NCBI GenBank assembly: GCA_964640325.1 | Contig: CAZXID010000007.1 | Coordinates: 1 to 64,000 of the forward strand | Source: DAOQAU01 sp964640325 | Lineage (GTDB): Bacteria > Cyanobacteriota > Vampirovibrionia > Gastranaerophilales > Gastranaerophilaceae | Length of the DNA stretch: 64,000 nt | Direction: 5' to 3' | Part shown: positions 48,171 to 57,175 of the stretch, piece by piece | Layout of the letters: the number at the start of each line of letters is the position of its first letter | Numbering within the stretch: the stretch's first letter is position 1 | The notes under the pieces: generated by a model | Seen by the model: only the letters and a program-made list of their open reading frames with translations | What the model was told of the DNA's origin: nothing | The model's database searches: none | Translations under genes and position numbers: made by a program

Positions 48171-50237
48171 TTGGCAAAGATTTTATTTTTAACCGACAAT
48201 CACAAAAAATGTAAGTTATTCAGTGATATGGTAGATAAAAACCCGCATGATTTTTTGTGCGCATTTACCATAAATGAGGCAGTTGAAAAAACAAAACTCC
48301 AAAGTCCTGACCTTGTAATTCTTGATGCCGAAGTAAAATCTTTTGATTTAAAATCTGCCCATAAAAAAATTAAAGCTTTTAATGATAATCTTCAAACCAT
48401 TTTGGTTACAAAAACAGATGACATAGACCCGGAACTGCTTAAAATTTCAAGCGCTTTTTTAAAAGAGCCTGTTGCAAAAGACTTTTTGCTTGCGACCATA
48501 AATGCCAATATAAAAACCAAAAACTCGCTTGAAATGCTTTCTAATTCCAATCAAGAGCTTGCAAGAAGTCTTTATCAGCTTAACGTTTTATATAATACAA
48601 GTTCTCAGTTTGCCGGTACTTTGGATAAAAATAAACTAATTGATTTTATGGTCGAAGGTTTGGATAAAAGTTTGAGCTTCGGGCTTGCTTGTATTTTGAC
48701 TTTTCGCGGTGAGAATGAGCCCGTTTTGATAATTAATTCTCTTTATCAGCTTTCAGACAGGCTTCTTGAGGCGATAAAACTTCGCACGATTTTAAATTAT
48801 AAATCTCTTTTTGAAAAAAAAGAAATGCCCTTTGAGCTTAATATTGAAAATTTGAAAATCGAAAAACATTTTAAGCACACAATGAAAGAATACGATTTTT
48901 CAGTTTTGCGCTATGATAATATTTTTGCCCCGATAAATTTGAGCGAAAAGTTTTTCGGGTTTATTGAAATTTACAGGGAAGCTGATTTTACCACAGAAGA
49001 CACAACTTGTTTTCAAACCATTGTTCAGCAGGTGTCGTTGCCCTTAAAAAGCGCTTCATTATATGAAGAAATCAAAAAAACAAACCAAAAATTGGAAAGG
49101 TTAGAGCGGCTCAAATCGGAATTTATTTCGATTGTTTCTCATGAATTAAGGACTCCTTTGACTGCAATAAAAAATTCACTTGACATTCTTTTGAGCGGAA
49201 AATCAGGAATTTTAACAGAGACCATGGACAAATTTATAAATATGGCAAAACGAAATGTTACAAGGCTTTCGGGGATTATAAATGATTTACTTGACCTTTC
49301 AAAAATTGAAGCAGGGAAGATGGATTTCAAATTTGCACTTACTCCAATTGAGCCTGTAATCGACTATGTAAAAGCAAGTTTGGAAGAAATGGCAAAAGAA
49401 AAAGGGCTTGTTATAGTATCAAGAATCGAAGATAACAAAACAAAAATTTATGCCGATGCCCACAGGCTTGAACAGGTGCTTACCAACCTTGTTTCAAATG
49501 CGATTAAATTTACAAACGAAGGCGGAAAAATAGAGATTTGTTCGCAGGTTGTTGAAGCAAACGAAATCCAAGTCCAAGAAGGTTTTGAGGAAGAATTAAA
49601 AAAACTTAAGGGTAAATATATTGTCGTAAGAGTTAAGGATAACGGCATAGGGATTGCGTATAAGGATTTGGCGCATGTTTTTGATAAATTTGCGCAAATT
49701 GAAAACTCGCTTTCGCGCAAAGTCGGCGGCTCGGGGCTCGGACTTCCTATTGCAAGGCAGCTTTTGGACGCTCACAACGGGGCTATTTGGTGTAACAGCA
49801 AGCCTGAAAAAGGTTCATCTTTCTATTTTGCTATTCCTGTTGCAGACGAGGTAAATAATTTCATGCTTGAATTTAAACAGGCGATACAAAAAACAAAAGT
49901 TTCAAACTCTGTGTTGACTCTTGTTAAAATGCAGGGCGAAAATGATTTGATAAAAAATCTTTTTGAAGATAAACATTTAATTAACAAAAATTATCTTAAA
50001 AGTTCGATTCAAGAAACCGAAGGCAAAAACAAAACGGTAACAATGGTAATCCCCGACGGCGACAAATTCTCTGCCGATTTTTTGAAAAAGAAAATCCAAA
50101 CCTATCTTAAAGACCATGAAAATTTGTTCCCGAAATGTGCTATAATGTATTCATACGCAACTTATCCAAATGACGGGGCGGATGAATGGGAATTGATGAA
50201 AAGGGTTGACGAAACGCTCCAAAAGCTAAGGGGATAG
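48171..50237 (+). CDS. Multi-domain sensor histidine kinase
   Basis: The 688-residue cytoplasmic protein has an N-terminal receiver-like domain (about 1-120, Asp in LVILDAEVKSFD), a GAF-like domain (about 140-300), HisKA (about 310-375, phosphoacceptor in FISIVSHELRTPLTAIKNS) and HATPase_c (about 415-560: N box EQVLTNLVSNAIKF, G1 VKDNGIGI, F box VFDKFAQIE, G2 GGSGLGLPIA). The last 110 residues end in AIMYSYATYPNDGADEWELM, resembling the end of a GGDEF domain but without GGDEF. It starts at TTG 48171, 6-7 nt after GGAGGAG. A single-domain response regulator follows, so they form a two-component pair. Confidence 0.92.
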   Translation: MAKILFLTDNHKKCKLFSDMVDKNPHDFLCAFTINEAVEKTKLQSPDLVILDAEVKSFDLKSAHKKIKAFNDNLQTILVTKTDDIDPELLKISSAFLKEPVAKDFLLATINANIKTKNSLEMLSNSNQELARSLYQLNVLYNTSSQFAGTLDKNKLIDFMVEGLDKSLSFGLACILTFRGENEPVLIINSLYQLSDRLLEAIKLRTILNYKSLFEKKEMPFELNIENLKIEKHFKHTMKEYDFSVLRYDNIFAPINLSEKFFGFIEIYREADFTTEDTTCFQTIVQQVSLPLKSASLYEEIKKTNQKLERLERLKSEFISIVSHELRTPLTAIKNSLDILLSGKSGILTETMDKFINMAKRNVTRLSGIINDLLDLSKIEAGKMDFKFALTPIEPVIDYVKASLEEMAKEKGLVIVSRIEDNKTKIYADAHRLEQVLTNLVSNAIKFTNEGGKIEICSQVVEANEIQVQEGFEEELKKLKGKYIVVRVKDNGIGIAYKDLAHVFDKFAQIENSLSRKVGGSGLGLPIARQLLDAHNGAIWCNSKPEKGSSFYFAIPVADEVNNFMLEFKQAIQKTKVSNSVLTLVKMQGENDLIKNLFEDKHLINKNYLKSSIQETEGKNKTVTMVIPDGDKFSADFLKKKIQTYLKDHENLFPKCAIMYSYATYPNDGADEWELMKRVDETLQKLRG

Positions 50238-50280
50238 AGCTTAGAGAGATTTTATTTGCTAAAAAATTAATAGGTGAAAA

Positions 50281-50649
50281 ATGAAAAAGATTTTGATAGT
50301 TGATGATGAACAGGATATAGTGGAAAGTGTTAAATTTGTGCTTGAAGCGGCGGGTTTTAAGTGCTATTGCGCATATAACGGCGAAGAAGGGCTTCAGATG
50401 GCAAAAGATGTCTTGCCGGATTTGATTATTCTTGATGTTATGATGCCAAAAATAAATGGTTATAAGATTTGCAGGCTTTTAAAATATGACAGCAAGTACA
50501 AAAATATTCCTATTCTAATGGTTACAGCTCGCTCTCAGGATGAAGATAAACTTATAGGCGAAGAAACAGGAGTTGACGAATACATTACAAAACCTTTTGA
50601 ACTGGAAGAAATTGTAAGAAAAGTCGAAAAATATTTAGGTAAGGGGTAA
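50281..50649 (+). CDS. Single-domain response regulator (CheY-like)
   Basis: The 122-residue receiver domain has all active residues: VDDEQD (acidic pair), LIILDVMMPKINGY (phosphoacceptor Asp near 53), MVTARSQ (Thr) and YITKPFEL (Lys). There is no output domain, so it acts by protein interaction. It lies between the histidine kinase and the GspE-like gene with short gaps, suggesting that its target is the GspE-like ATPase or a pilus-type machine. AGGTG precedes the ATG. Confidence 0.95.
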   Translation: MKKILIVDDEQDIVESVKFVLEAAGFKCYCAYNGEEGLQMAKDVLPDLIILDVMMPKINGYKICRLLKYDSKYKNIPILMVTARSQDEDKLIGEETGVDEYITKPFELEEIVRKVEKYLGKG

Positions 50650-50670
50650 GTAGTAAATAGAAGTGGATAA

Positions 50671-52056
50671 ATGGAACAACTGGTTACAAACAAAACTTTA
50701 GAAAAACTTAAATACGATCTTGTCAGAGAGGGTCTGGTTGACTATGATACTGTCGAAAAAGCACAGGAACTCGCAGATGCCCAAAACATAAATGTCGGAC
50801 AGGCGCTTATCAATTCAGGCATTTTGGAAGAAGAAAAACTGCTTAAATTCCTTGAGGCAAAGCTTCATATCCCTTATGTCAATCTTGAAGATTACGCTTT
50901 GGATAAAAATTGCCTTAAATTTATCAATTTTTCCGATGCGCAAAAGTATAAAATAATTCCTCTTTTTAAGATAGAAGATGTTTTAACTATTGCCATGGCA
51001 GACCCTCTGGATTTGTTTGCCATAGATAAGGTTGTCGAAACAACGGGTTGTTCGATTGAACCTGTAATTTCTTCCGAGATAAGTATTTTGAAAAAGATTG
51101 ACGAGTATTATAAAACCGAAAACGCTGTGGGAGAAATTTTTACTGACAGCGAAAATTTAAATTATGATTGGAGAGAAGAACTTCACAGTGAAGATTTGAG
51201 CGATGAGCATATTCAAAAAATCATTCGTGCTATTTTAAAACAGGCAATTTTCCAAAATGTTCACGAGGTTTATTTTGAATATACAAGAGAGGGTTTGAGT
51301 GTCAATTTTAAGCAAAATTCCGAAGTTTTTGACAAGGGCTATATTCCTTCTGTTTTGACATCATCGTTTGTTTCTAAACTTAAAACACTTTCGAATTTAG
51401 ACCCTGCGGTAAGCGAAGTTCCGCAGCTTGGAAAACTTTGTTTTAAAGTTGATGATATGACTCTAATTGCAAGTATCTCCGCATTTCCGACAATTTTGGG
51501 CGAGAGAATCTCTTTAAAAATTTACAAGCCGCCAAAAAATCTGAAAAAAATAATTACAGATGAAGGTGGTTTAAATATTATAAAAAATTCGCTCAATGAG
51601 CCCGGTATTGTCCTTGTTTGCGGCTCTGCCCTAAGCGGCAAAACACACGTTATTTATTCGCTTCTTCTTGAAATAGCAGGAAGCGGCAAAAATATTATGA
51701 CAATAGAGTCCATTGCAAAATATAATCTTGAAAATGTTAACCAGTGCGAAATGAACGAAAATATCGGCTTTAATTTGGATAAAGCCTTAAGGTTTATTGA
51801 ATTCCAATCTCCCGATATAATTTATCTTGAAGGGGTTAAGACAAAAGAGGCTTTTGATTATTTTTCCAGTCTTGTTTTTAAAGAAAAAATTGTTATAACC
51901 GAATTCCTTGCAAACAATATGGACGAGCTTCGCAAAAAAATGGCTTTTGGCGAATTTGAAATGTTTAAATCGCTTATAAATTGTATGATATTTATCCATT
52001 CAGCAGATAGCATAGAGGTTTTTGACAAATCAACAATCCAAAAATATTTGGCCTGA
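50671..52056 (+). CDS. Degenerate GspE/PilB-like ATPase
   Basis: The 461-residue protein has an MshEN/GspE-N domain (about 1-150: GLVDYDTVEKAQELADAQNI, then KFLEAKLHIPYVNLEDYAL) and a type II/IV secretion ATPase-like core. Walker A is altered but recognisable (CGSALSGKTHVIYS); the Walker B region (DIIYLEGVKTKEAF) lacks the usual GEIRD. The tetracysteine zinc motif of PilB/GspE is absent. It may be an inactive or regulatory partner of a true assembly ATPase encoded elsewhere. It follows the kinase and receiver genes, and a prepilin-like gene lies downstream. The ribosome binding site is poor. Confidence 0.75.
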   Translation: MEQLVTNKTLEKLKYDLVREGLVDYDTVEKAQELADAQNINVGQALINSGILEEEKLLKFLEAKLHIPYVNLEDYALDKNCLKFINFSDAQKYKIIPLFKIEDVLTIAMADPLDLFAIDKVVETTGCSIEPVISSEISILKKIDEYYKTENAVGEIFTDSENLNYDWREELHSEDLSDEHIQKIIRAILKQAIFQNVHEVYFEYTREGLSVNFKQNSEVFDKGYIPSVLTSSFVSKLKTLSNLDPAVSEVPQLGKLCFKVDDMTLIASISAFPTILGERISLKIYKPPKNLKKIITDEGGLNIIKNSLNEPGIVLVCGSALSGKTHVIYSLLLEIAGSGKNIMTIESIAKYNLENVNQCEMNENIGFNLDKALRFIEFQSPDIIYLEGVKTKEAFDYFSSLVFKEKIVITEFLANNMDELRKKMAFGEFEMFKSLINCMIFIHSADSIEVFDKSTIQKYLA

Positions 52057-52391
52057 TAGGTGAGTTCAATTATAAGAAGATAAGAGGCGTAGAGGCGTGG
52101 ATGCATGGGTTAATCTGTTACGCATCTTTTTGCCTGCTTTTTGCATTATTGTAAGGGGGTAAATGTTTTGGATTAATGCTAACGCCTTTTACGTCGTTGC
52201 GAGGAGAAATGAAGTTTCGACGAAGCAATCCAAAACATTATAGGTTAGTAAGTAGATTATGAGTTGATAAGTTTTGCATCCATTTACCTTTCACCATTCA
52301 CCGTTTGTCGTTCACTTATTTACCCCTTGCCCTCGGGCAGGGTTTTATGATATTATTTAAATCAAGTGGTGGAAAATATGAAAGAGTTTTT
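52057..52391. repeat. Intergenic region with repeats
   Basis: No gene is seen. It contains a family B repeat (52192-52231) and a heptad-type array (52280-52324) with inverted units such as TTTCACC, ATTCACC and GTTCACT. A short palindrome (TTGCCCTCGGGCAGGG) follows at about 52327-52342. Confidence 0.6.
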
Positions 52392-53156
52392 ATGAGAGAA
52401 AGATTTAAGGGCTTTACCCTGGCAGAGGTTTTGATAACATTAGGAATAATCGGAATAGTTGCTGCTATGACTATTCCTACTTTGCAGGCGAATTACCAAA
52501 AACAGGAATATATAACAAAACTAAAAAAAGCTTATACAACATTTAATCAAGCATTAATACAAATATCTGCTGATATGGGCTGTCCGGGAGATTTAAAATG
52601 TACAGGGCTTTTCGTTGGTTATTCTTACGAACCCGAATCAATTGCACCACCAGGCTTTACAAAGTTTTCAATAGAAATTCGTAAATATTTTAAAATTCTA
52701 AAATTATGTAAGGGTTATTCAATAGCCCCCTTGGCTGAAAGAGGTTGTTTTTCAGACTCTGTAGGTCTTAATTATGAAGGAACTGGTACTCGTGTTACCT
52801 TTGACCATGCAGGAGTTACAAGATTTATAACTACAGATGGAGTTGCATATAATATTTATACAAATACTGATTGTTCATCAAATATTAGTTCGAATTTTTC
52901 AAAACATCTAACTCAAGTTTGTGGAACCTTAAGTATAGACGTTAATGGTCCTCAAAAAGGTCCTAATAATTTTGGAAGAGATATTTTTAGATTTTATATA
53001 TCAAACGGAAAAGGTCCAATGCTTTACCCTCTAGGAGGAAAAGACGATACAGGTTATTGGAAAGACATAAATGGATGCGTTAATAACTCCAATACGGTTA
53101 GTGGATATTCCTGTGCCGCCAAGATTATGGAAGAAGGATGGCAGATGAATTATTGA
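52392..53156 (+). CDS. Prepilin-like protein with N-terminal methylation motif
   Basis: The 254-residue protein begins with a short basic leader, then GFTLAEVLITLGIIGIVAAM: the prepilin peptidase cleavage site after Gly, Glu at +5 and a hydrophobic helix. The globular part has several cysteines and resembles type II secretion pseudopilins or type IV minor pilins; such proteins are numerous in this lineage. ATG 52392 was chosen because AAAGAG lies before it and the leader has normal length; ATG 52347 is an alternative. It may interact with the machine served by the GspE-like protein upstream. Confidence 0.85.
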   Translation: MRERFKGFTLAEVLITLGIIGIVAAMTIPTLQANYQKQEYITKLKKAYTTFNQALIQISADMGCPGDLKCTGLFVGYSYEPESIAPPGFTKFSIEIRKYFKILKLCKGYSIAPLAERGCFSDSVGLNYEGTGTRVTFDHAGVTRFITTDGVAYNIYTNTDCSSNISSNFSKHLTQVCGTLSIDVNGPQKGPNNFGRDIFRFYISNGKGPMLYPLGGKDDTGYWKDINGCVNNSNTVSGYSCAAKIMEEGWQMNY

Positions 53157-53163
53157 TTTATTC

Positions 53164-53832
53164 TCAAACCAAACCCTCTTTTAAGGCTTTGACTGCTGCT
53201 TGGGTTCTATCATCTACCACCAGTTTTTGAATAATATTACAGACATGGGCTTTTGCGGTATGTTCGCTTATAACCAAACATTTGGCTATTTCATTGTTTG
53301 ATTTTCCGTCAACGACAAGCTTTAATACTTCATATTCTCTTTCGGTTAGATTTGAATGTTGGGCTTTGAAATTGGCTCGAGACATTTGTCTTTGTGGAAC
53401 AACTCCGCAGTTTTTCTCTCTGATAATAGGTACAATCTGCGGGTCAAGCCACATAGCGCCTTCTTTAACCGTTTTTATAATCATCATTAAAATTTCTGTG
53501 TTTATATCTTTTAGAACATAGGCATTGGCTCCTGCAGAAAGCGAGTCCAATACTTCCTGCTCTGTAGTGTGTGAAGTAAGCATAATAACCCTTACCCCTT
53601 CAAACTGTTCCAAAATCTTTTTAGTCGTTTCAATTCCTGTCATATCGGGAAGTCCTATATCCATCAAAACTACATCCGGCTTGGTAAGCCTTATTTTTTC
53701 AATTGCCTCTTTGCCTGATTCGGCTTCTGCAACGATACTTATTTCAGGAAAATCTTCAAACAAGGACTTAAGCCCCACCCTCATAAGTTTATGATCCTCT
53801 ACTATTAAAACTTTTACCTGACCGGTGTTCAT
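53164..53832 (-). CDS. NarL/FixJ-type response regulator (REC-LuxR HTH)
   Basis: A 222-residue regulator with receiver residues VEDHKL, Asp in VLMDIGLPDMTGIE, Thr in MLTSHTT and Lys in VLKDINT. The LuxR HTH has LTEREYEVLKLVVDGKSNNE and TAKAHVCNIIQKLVVDDR. It is very similar to the regulator at 31764-32411, so the two are likely paralogs. The start follows AGGGAGG. A perfect 22-bp palindrome lies upstream, and the gene ends 7 bp from the convergent prepilin gene. Confidence 0.93.
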   Translation of the reverse strand: MNTGQVKVLIVEDHKLMRVGLKSLFEDFPEISIVAEAESGKEAIEKIRLTKPDVVLMDIGLPDMTGIETTKKILEQFEGVRVIMLTSHTTEQEVLDSLSAGANAYVLKDINTEILMMIIKTVKEGAMWLDPQIVPIIREKNCGVVPQRQMSRANFKAQHSNLTEREYEVLKLVVDGKSNNEIAKCLVISEHTAKAHVCNIIQKLVVDDRTQAAVKALKEGLV

Positions 53833-53857
53833 ATTTTCCTCCCTGGATACTTTAGAG

Positions 53858-53879
53858 GGGATGAAAAATTTTTCATCCC
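53858..53879 (-). promoter_or_regulatory. Perfect palindrome upstream of the response regulator
   Basis: GGGATGAAAAA is followed directly by its complement TTTTTCATCCC. It is 26 bp before the start codon and could be an operator or an mRNA hairpin; it also lies downstream of the porin gene and might end that transcript. Confidence 0.6.
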
Positions 53880-53993
53880 AAAGCTTGACTTTATTATGGT
53901 AAACGCCAAAAAGTATTATTAAATCGGATTGGATTTAAAAATCGGGGGTAATATTTTTGTTTTATCAGTATGAATAAAAATTTTAGCTTAAAA

Positions 53994-55208
53994 TTAAAGT
54001 ATTATTTGAGTACCGACCATAATTCTGTCGCCGAATCTGCCGTCTTCGATTTCATAGTGAGTGAAGTTCATAATGAGCCTGAGGGCTTCGTCTTTTATAA
54101 AATAGTTAATTCCTGCGGTATATTCTTTTCTTGCATCATTTGCTTTTTCGGTGTTGGGGTCAAATTGGTCGAATCTGAAAAGAACTTGGGTTTTTGGAGT
54201 CACTCTGTAAGTCATGGTTGTATTAACCCCGCCTGATTTATTACTGGTAAAACCTGTTGCGCCGTTTGAACCGTCTGCTATACCCATTTCTGTAGTAAGT
54301 CTTAACCTTTTGTATTCGTAATTAACGGCAGCTGTTCCTACGGTATAATTGCTTTGTGCATTTCCTCCGTTAAACCCGCCGCTTAAAGTAAGTTTTCCGT
54401 ATTCGCCTTTTGTGTTTGCAAGCGGTTTGAAATCAACCCAACCTGCAAATTCAGGCCCGGGAAACCAGTCTTTAAAAAATCTTCCCGAACTGTAAACTCC
54501 GACATGATAGTCGGCATATTTATAATTTCCCATTAATTTTGTTCCTAAAACCCTTACAGAAGAATAGGTTCTTGAAGTTTGAGAGCGGGTGAAAAAGTCT
54601 AGGGTAAGAGGCGAGCCTTTTCCTTCAACACCGATGGGAAGCCAGGTATTACCGACTAAAATGCTGTTATTTTTGTTTATTTTTCTTATTATATAGTTAT
54701 CCGCAAAAAAGCTTTGAAAATAAGTATTTCCTTCAACAGATCTTACGGGGCTGACCATGACTCTTGCAAAAGTCTTATCATCACGCATATTGATGTTAAT
54801 ACCTATATCTGCAAAATTTATTCCGTAAAGAGTATTTGTGTAATTATCTCCTGCCCAAATACTTGAAAAGGCTCCGTTATAATCAATCCATGGGGCAATA
54901 TTTTTAATCGGTCCTTGATCAAATTTTATTGTCATTTCATCGGCGAGCGCACCTTTTGTGCTTATGGCTTTAACTTCTCCGTGAAGCGCCTCATGAAGAT
55001 TATATTTTATTCTGTCTGTTTCGCTTAATTCTTCAATATTTAAGTCTTGTTTATTTTTAAGTTCAGGTTCAAAAATAACTGCTTTTAAATCTATTTTAGA
55101 AGTTTTTTCCGTTTTTGCATTAGCAATGGTTTCATCTGCATAAACCGAATTAATACAAATAAGAGCACAAAATAATATTAAAAGTTTTAATATATTATTT
55201 TTTTTCAA
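53994..55208 (-). CDS. Outer-membrane porin-like beta-barrel protein
   Basis: The 404-residue form has a signal peptide (KKNNILKLLILFCALICINS, cleavage near VYA) and then alternating amphipathic strands with many aromatic residues, as in phosphate-selective porin O/P-type barrels. Examples are GGFNGGNAQSNYTVGTAAVN and YRVTPKTQVLFRFDQFDPN. It ends in a hydrophobic strand (DRIMVGTQIIL). Substrate unknown. TTG 55208 is chosen because the signal peptide starts there, a GGAAAT site precedes it, and TATAAT at 55243-55248 makes the longer frame from 55253 unlikely. It is divergent from the decarboxylase-like gene. Confidence 0.75.
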   Translation of the reverse strand: MKKNNILKLLILFCALICINSVYADETIANAKTEKTSKIDLKAVIFEPELKNKQDLNIEELSETDRIKYNLHEALHGEVKAISTKGALADEMTIKFDQGPIKNIAPWIDYNGAFSSIWAGDNYTNTLYGINFADIGININMRDDKTFARVMVSPVRSVEGNTYFQSFFADNYIIRKINKNNSILVGNTWLPIGVEGKGSPLTLDFFTRSQTSRTYSSVRVLGTKLMGNYKYADYHVGVYSSGRFFKDWFPGPEFAGWVDFKPLANTKGEYGKLTLSGGFNGGNAQSNYTVGTAAVNYEYKRLRLTTEMGIADGSNGATGFTSNKSGGVNTTMTYRVTPKTQVLFRFDQFDPNTEKANDARKEYTAGINYFIKDEALRLIMNFTHYEIEDGRFGDRIMVGTQIIL

Positions 55209-55242
55209 AAAATTATTTCCAGCTACCTGTTCAGTATTTAAT

Positions 55243-55248
55243 ATTATA
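55243..55248 (-). promoter_or_regulatory. -10 element of the porin-like gene
   Basis: TATAAT on the minus strand, about 35 nt before the proposed TTG start. No convincing -35 is seen. Confidence 0.45.
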
Positions 55249-55327
55249 ATCAATTTGTTTGCATATAAAATACTTTTTTTGTAGTATCTTATTATTGGAA
55301 AAACTAAACTTTAGAAGGAATTTTGAA

Positions 55328-56752
55328 TTGAATATACATACCCAAACCCACCGTGAAACCAAAATTAAAGCTCCTATTGTGGAAGCTCTTGAGGCTGCGG
55401 TGAAAAATCCCACTTATCAGTTTCATATTCCGGGTCACACAAAAGGTAAAGGTGCTTATTCAGAGTTTAAAAAGCTTATCGGACAGAAGGCGCTAAATGT
55501 TGATACAACCGATGAATTTGATAATTTGGGAACTCTTCATCCTGCAACAGGCCCTATTAAAGAAGCACAAGAGCTTGCGGCACAAGCATTTGGAGCAAAG
55601 AAAACCTTTTTTCTTTTAAACGGCTCTACTGCGGGGAATTTAGCTGTTGCAATGGGGCTTACCAAAAAAGGACAAAAAATAATCACTAATAGAAACTGTC
55701 ACCGTTCGCTTTTGACAGGCATGATAATCTCAGGCGCAGAACCTTTATGGCTTATTCCTCAAAGGCTTGATGAATGGGGGATTTGGGGAAGTGTTTCGCC
55801 AGAATCTGTCGAGAATTTATTAAAAGAAAATCAAGACGTTTCGCTTGTTTGGATTACAAATCCAACCTATGAGGGCGTTGTATCTGATATAAAATCAATA
55901 AGTTTAATTTGCAAAAAATATAATGTGCCTTTAATTGTTGATGAGGCTCACGGGAGTTTATGGAAATTTAATAAACATTTGCCCGAGTCTTCACTGGAAT
56001 TGGGCGCAGACGTTGTTGTTCAATCGCTTCATAAAACAGGCGGCAGCATGAGCCAAAGCTCTATGCTTCATATAGGAAAAAATTCTGTTGTTGATGATTC
56101 AAAAATAGAAAAAGCACTTAAACTTTTGCATACAACAAGTCCTTCCCTGATGCTTCTTGCAAGTCTTGATGCTGCAAGGGCTAATCTTCAAAGCCCTTTT
56201 GGCAAAAAACAGGTTGCAAGGGCTGTGAATAATGCAAAATATTTGAGAATAAGAATAGATGCTTTGCCTAATATTCATCAGCTTAAATCGGATTTCGGAT
56301 ATAAAACCGATGTTACAAAGGTTTTTATAAAAGCAGACGGGCTATCTGGAAAACGGCTTGAATCTATTTTGGAAATAGATTTTAAAATAGAAGTAGAGTC
56401 GGCATCTGACATAGGGATTTTAATTTTATCAAATATCGGGAACAAGCGCTCTGATTTTGAATATCTTGCAGATTGTCTTGAAAAAATTTCAAATACAAAT
56501 TACACAGATATTTGTTATATGGAAAACAAAAAGCACATGCCTCTTACCACGCCTAAGATAAAAATGAGCATGCAAGAAGCTTTTTATTCAAAAAAAGAGA
56601 CTGTAAGCCGCCAAAATTCAGTCGGAAGAATTTGTGCCGAAGTCATAGCAGAATGTCCTCCGGGCATTTCAATTTTGCTTCCGGGAGAATTAATCTCTGC
56701 CCAGCATCTTGCTTATTTGGAAGATTACGATTTTATTGAAGTGGTGAAGTAA
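55328..56752 (+). CDS. Orn/Lys/Arg decarboxylase family protein
   Basis: This 474-residue fold-type I PLP enzyme has the family opening YQFHIPGHTKGKG and DELDNLG-like DEFDNLGTLHPATGPI. LNGSTAGNLA binds the cofactor phosphate, DEAHGS supplies the pyridine-N Asp, and the Schiff-base Lys is in VQSLHKTGGSMSQ. A shorter C-terminal domain follows. It resembles the biosynthetic arginine or lysine decarboxylases of Gram-positives and cyanobacteria, which feed polyamine synthesis; the substrate is not certain. TTG 55328 is chosen for AGAAGGAA 7 nt upstream; the longer frame begins in the divergent promoter region. Confidence 0.9.
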   Translation: MNIHTQTHRETKIKAPIVEALEAAVKNPTYQFHIPGHTKGKGAYSEFKKLIGQKALNVDTTDEFDNLGTLHPATGPIKEAQELAAQAFGAKKTFFLLNGSTAGNLAVAMGLTKKGQKIITNRNCHRSLLTGMIISGAEPLWLIPQRLDEWGIWGSVSPESVENLLKENQDVSLVWITNPTYEGVVSDIKSISLICKKYNVPLIVDEAHGSLWKFNKHLPESSLELGADVVVQSLHKTGGSMSQSSMLHIGKNSVVDDSKIEKALKLLHTTSPSLMLLASLDAARANLQSPFGKKQVARAVNNAKYLRIRIDALPNIHQLKSDFGYKTDVTKVFIKADGLSGKRLESILEIDFKIEVESASDIGILILSNIGNKRSDFEYLADCLEKISNTNYTDICYMENKKHMPLTTPKIKMSMQEAFYSKKETVSRQNSVGRICAEVIAECPPGISILLPGELISAQHLAYLEDYDFIEVVK

Positions 56753-56755
56753 TTT

Positions 56756-57007
56756 TTACTTTTTTGAATCAAACCATCCAACGCATTCTCTAAATTTTTG
56801 CTCTGAGAACATTTTTGAAAATTGTTTTGTTCTTTGTGAATAATATTCCTTAATTTTAAATCCTGCTTTTGTATACAAGCCTTCTTCCGTGCAGCTTTTG
56901 TGAAAACTCGGGAAGTATTTTTTCATATTTCTGCGTGCTTTGAGTTCTATTTTGGCATCGGCTTGTGTTACCGCCCTTAACATGTTGATTTTTGGGATAT
57001 TTATCAT
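56756..57007 (-). CDS. Small hypothetical protein
   Basis: The 83-residue basic protein begins MINIPKINMLRAVTQADAK and has no membrane segment or recognised domain. AAGG lies 7 nt before the ATG. It ends 3 bp from the stop of the convergent decarboxylase gene. The start resembles that of the hypothetical protein at 46830-47237. Real gene likely, function unknown. Confidence 0.55.
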   Translation of the reverse strand: MINIPKINMLRAVTQADAKIELKARRNMKKYFPSFHKSCTEEGLYTKAGFKIKEYYSQRTKQFSKMFSEQKFRECVGWFDSKK

Positions 57008-57101
57008 AATTTTGCCTTAAAAATAAACTTACAAGTATTTTAAAACAAAAGTTCAAAAAAAATTGCATGAATATAAAAATTATTATAAAGGCCGTTTCTT
57101 C

Positions 57102-57128
57102 TTGACAATGGATTATATTGAATATAAA
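57102..57128 (+). promoter_or_regulatory. Probable promoter of the tRNA-Pro transcript
   Basis: TTGACA (57102-57107) and TATAAA (57123-57128) are spaced 15 bp, slightly short. Transcription would start near 57135, ahead of the copied tRNA leader. Confidence 0.5.
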
Positions 57129-57175
57129 CTTAATATAGTCGGTAATTAGCACAAACCGAAGGTTTATCAGTCACT

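Noticed and set aside
47959..48177. A 72-codon open frame on the minus strand between rpsP and the kinase
   Set aside because: It coincides with the rpsP promoter and leader hairpins, has no recognisable domain and overlaps the kinase start.
55259..55327. Upstream start for the Orn/Lys/Arg decarboxylase gene
   Set aside because: The added residues are unlike the family and lie in the divergent promoter region; TTG 55328 has a good ribosome binding site.
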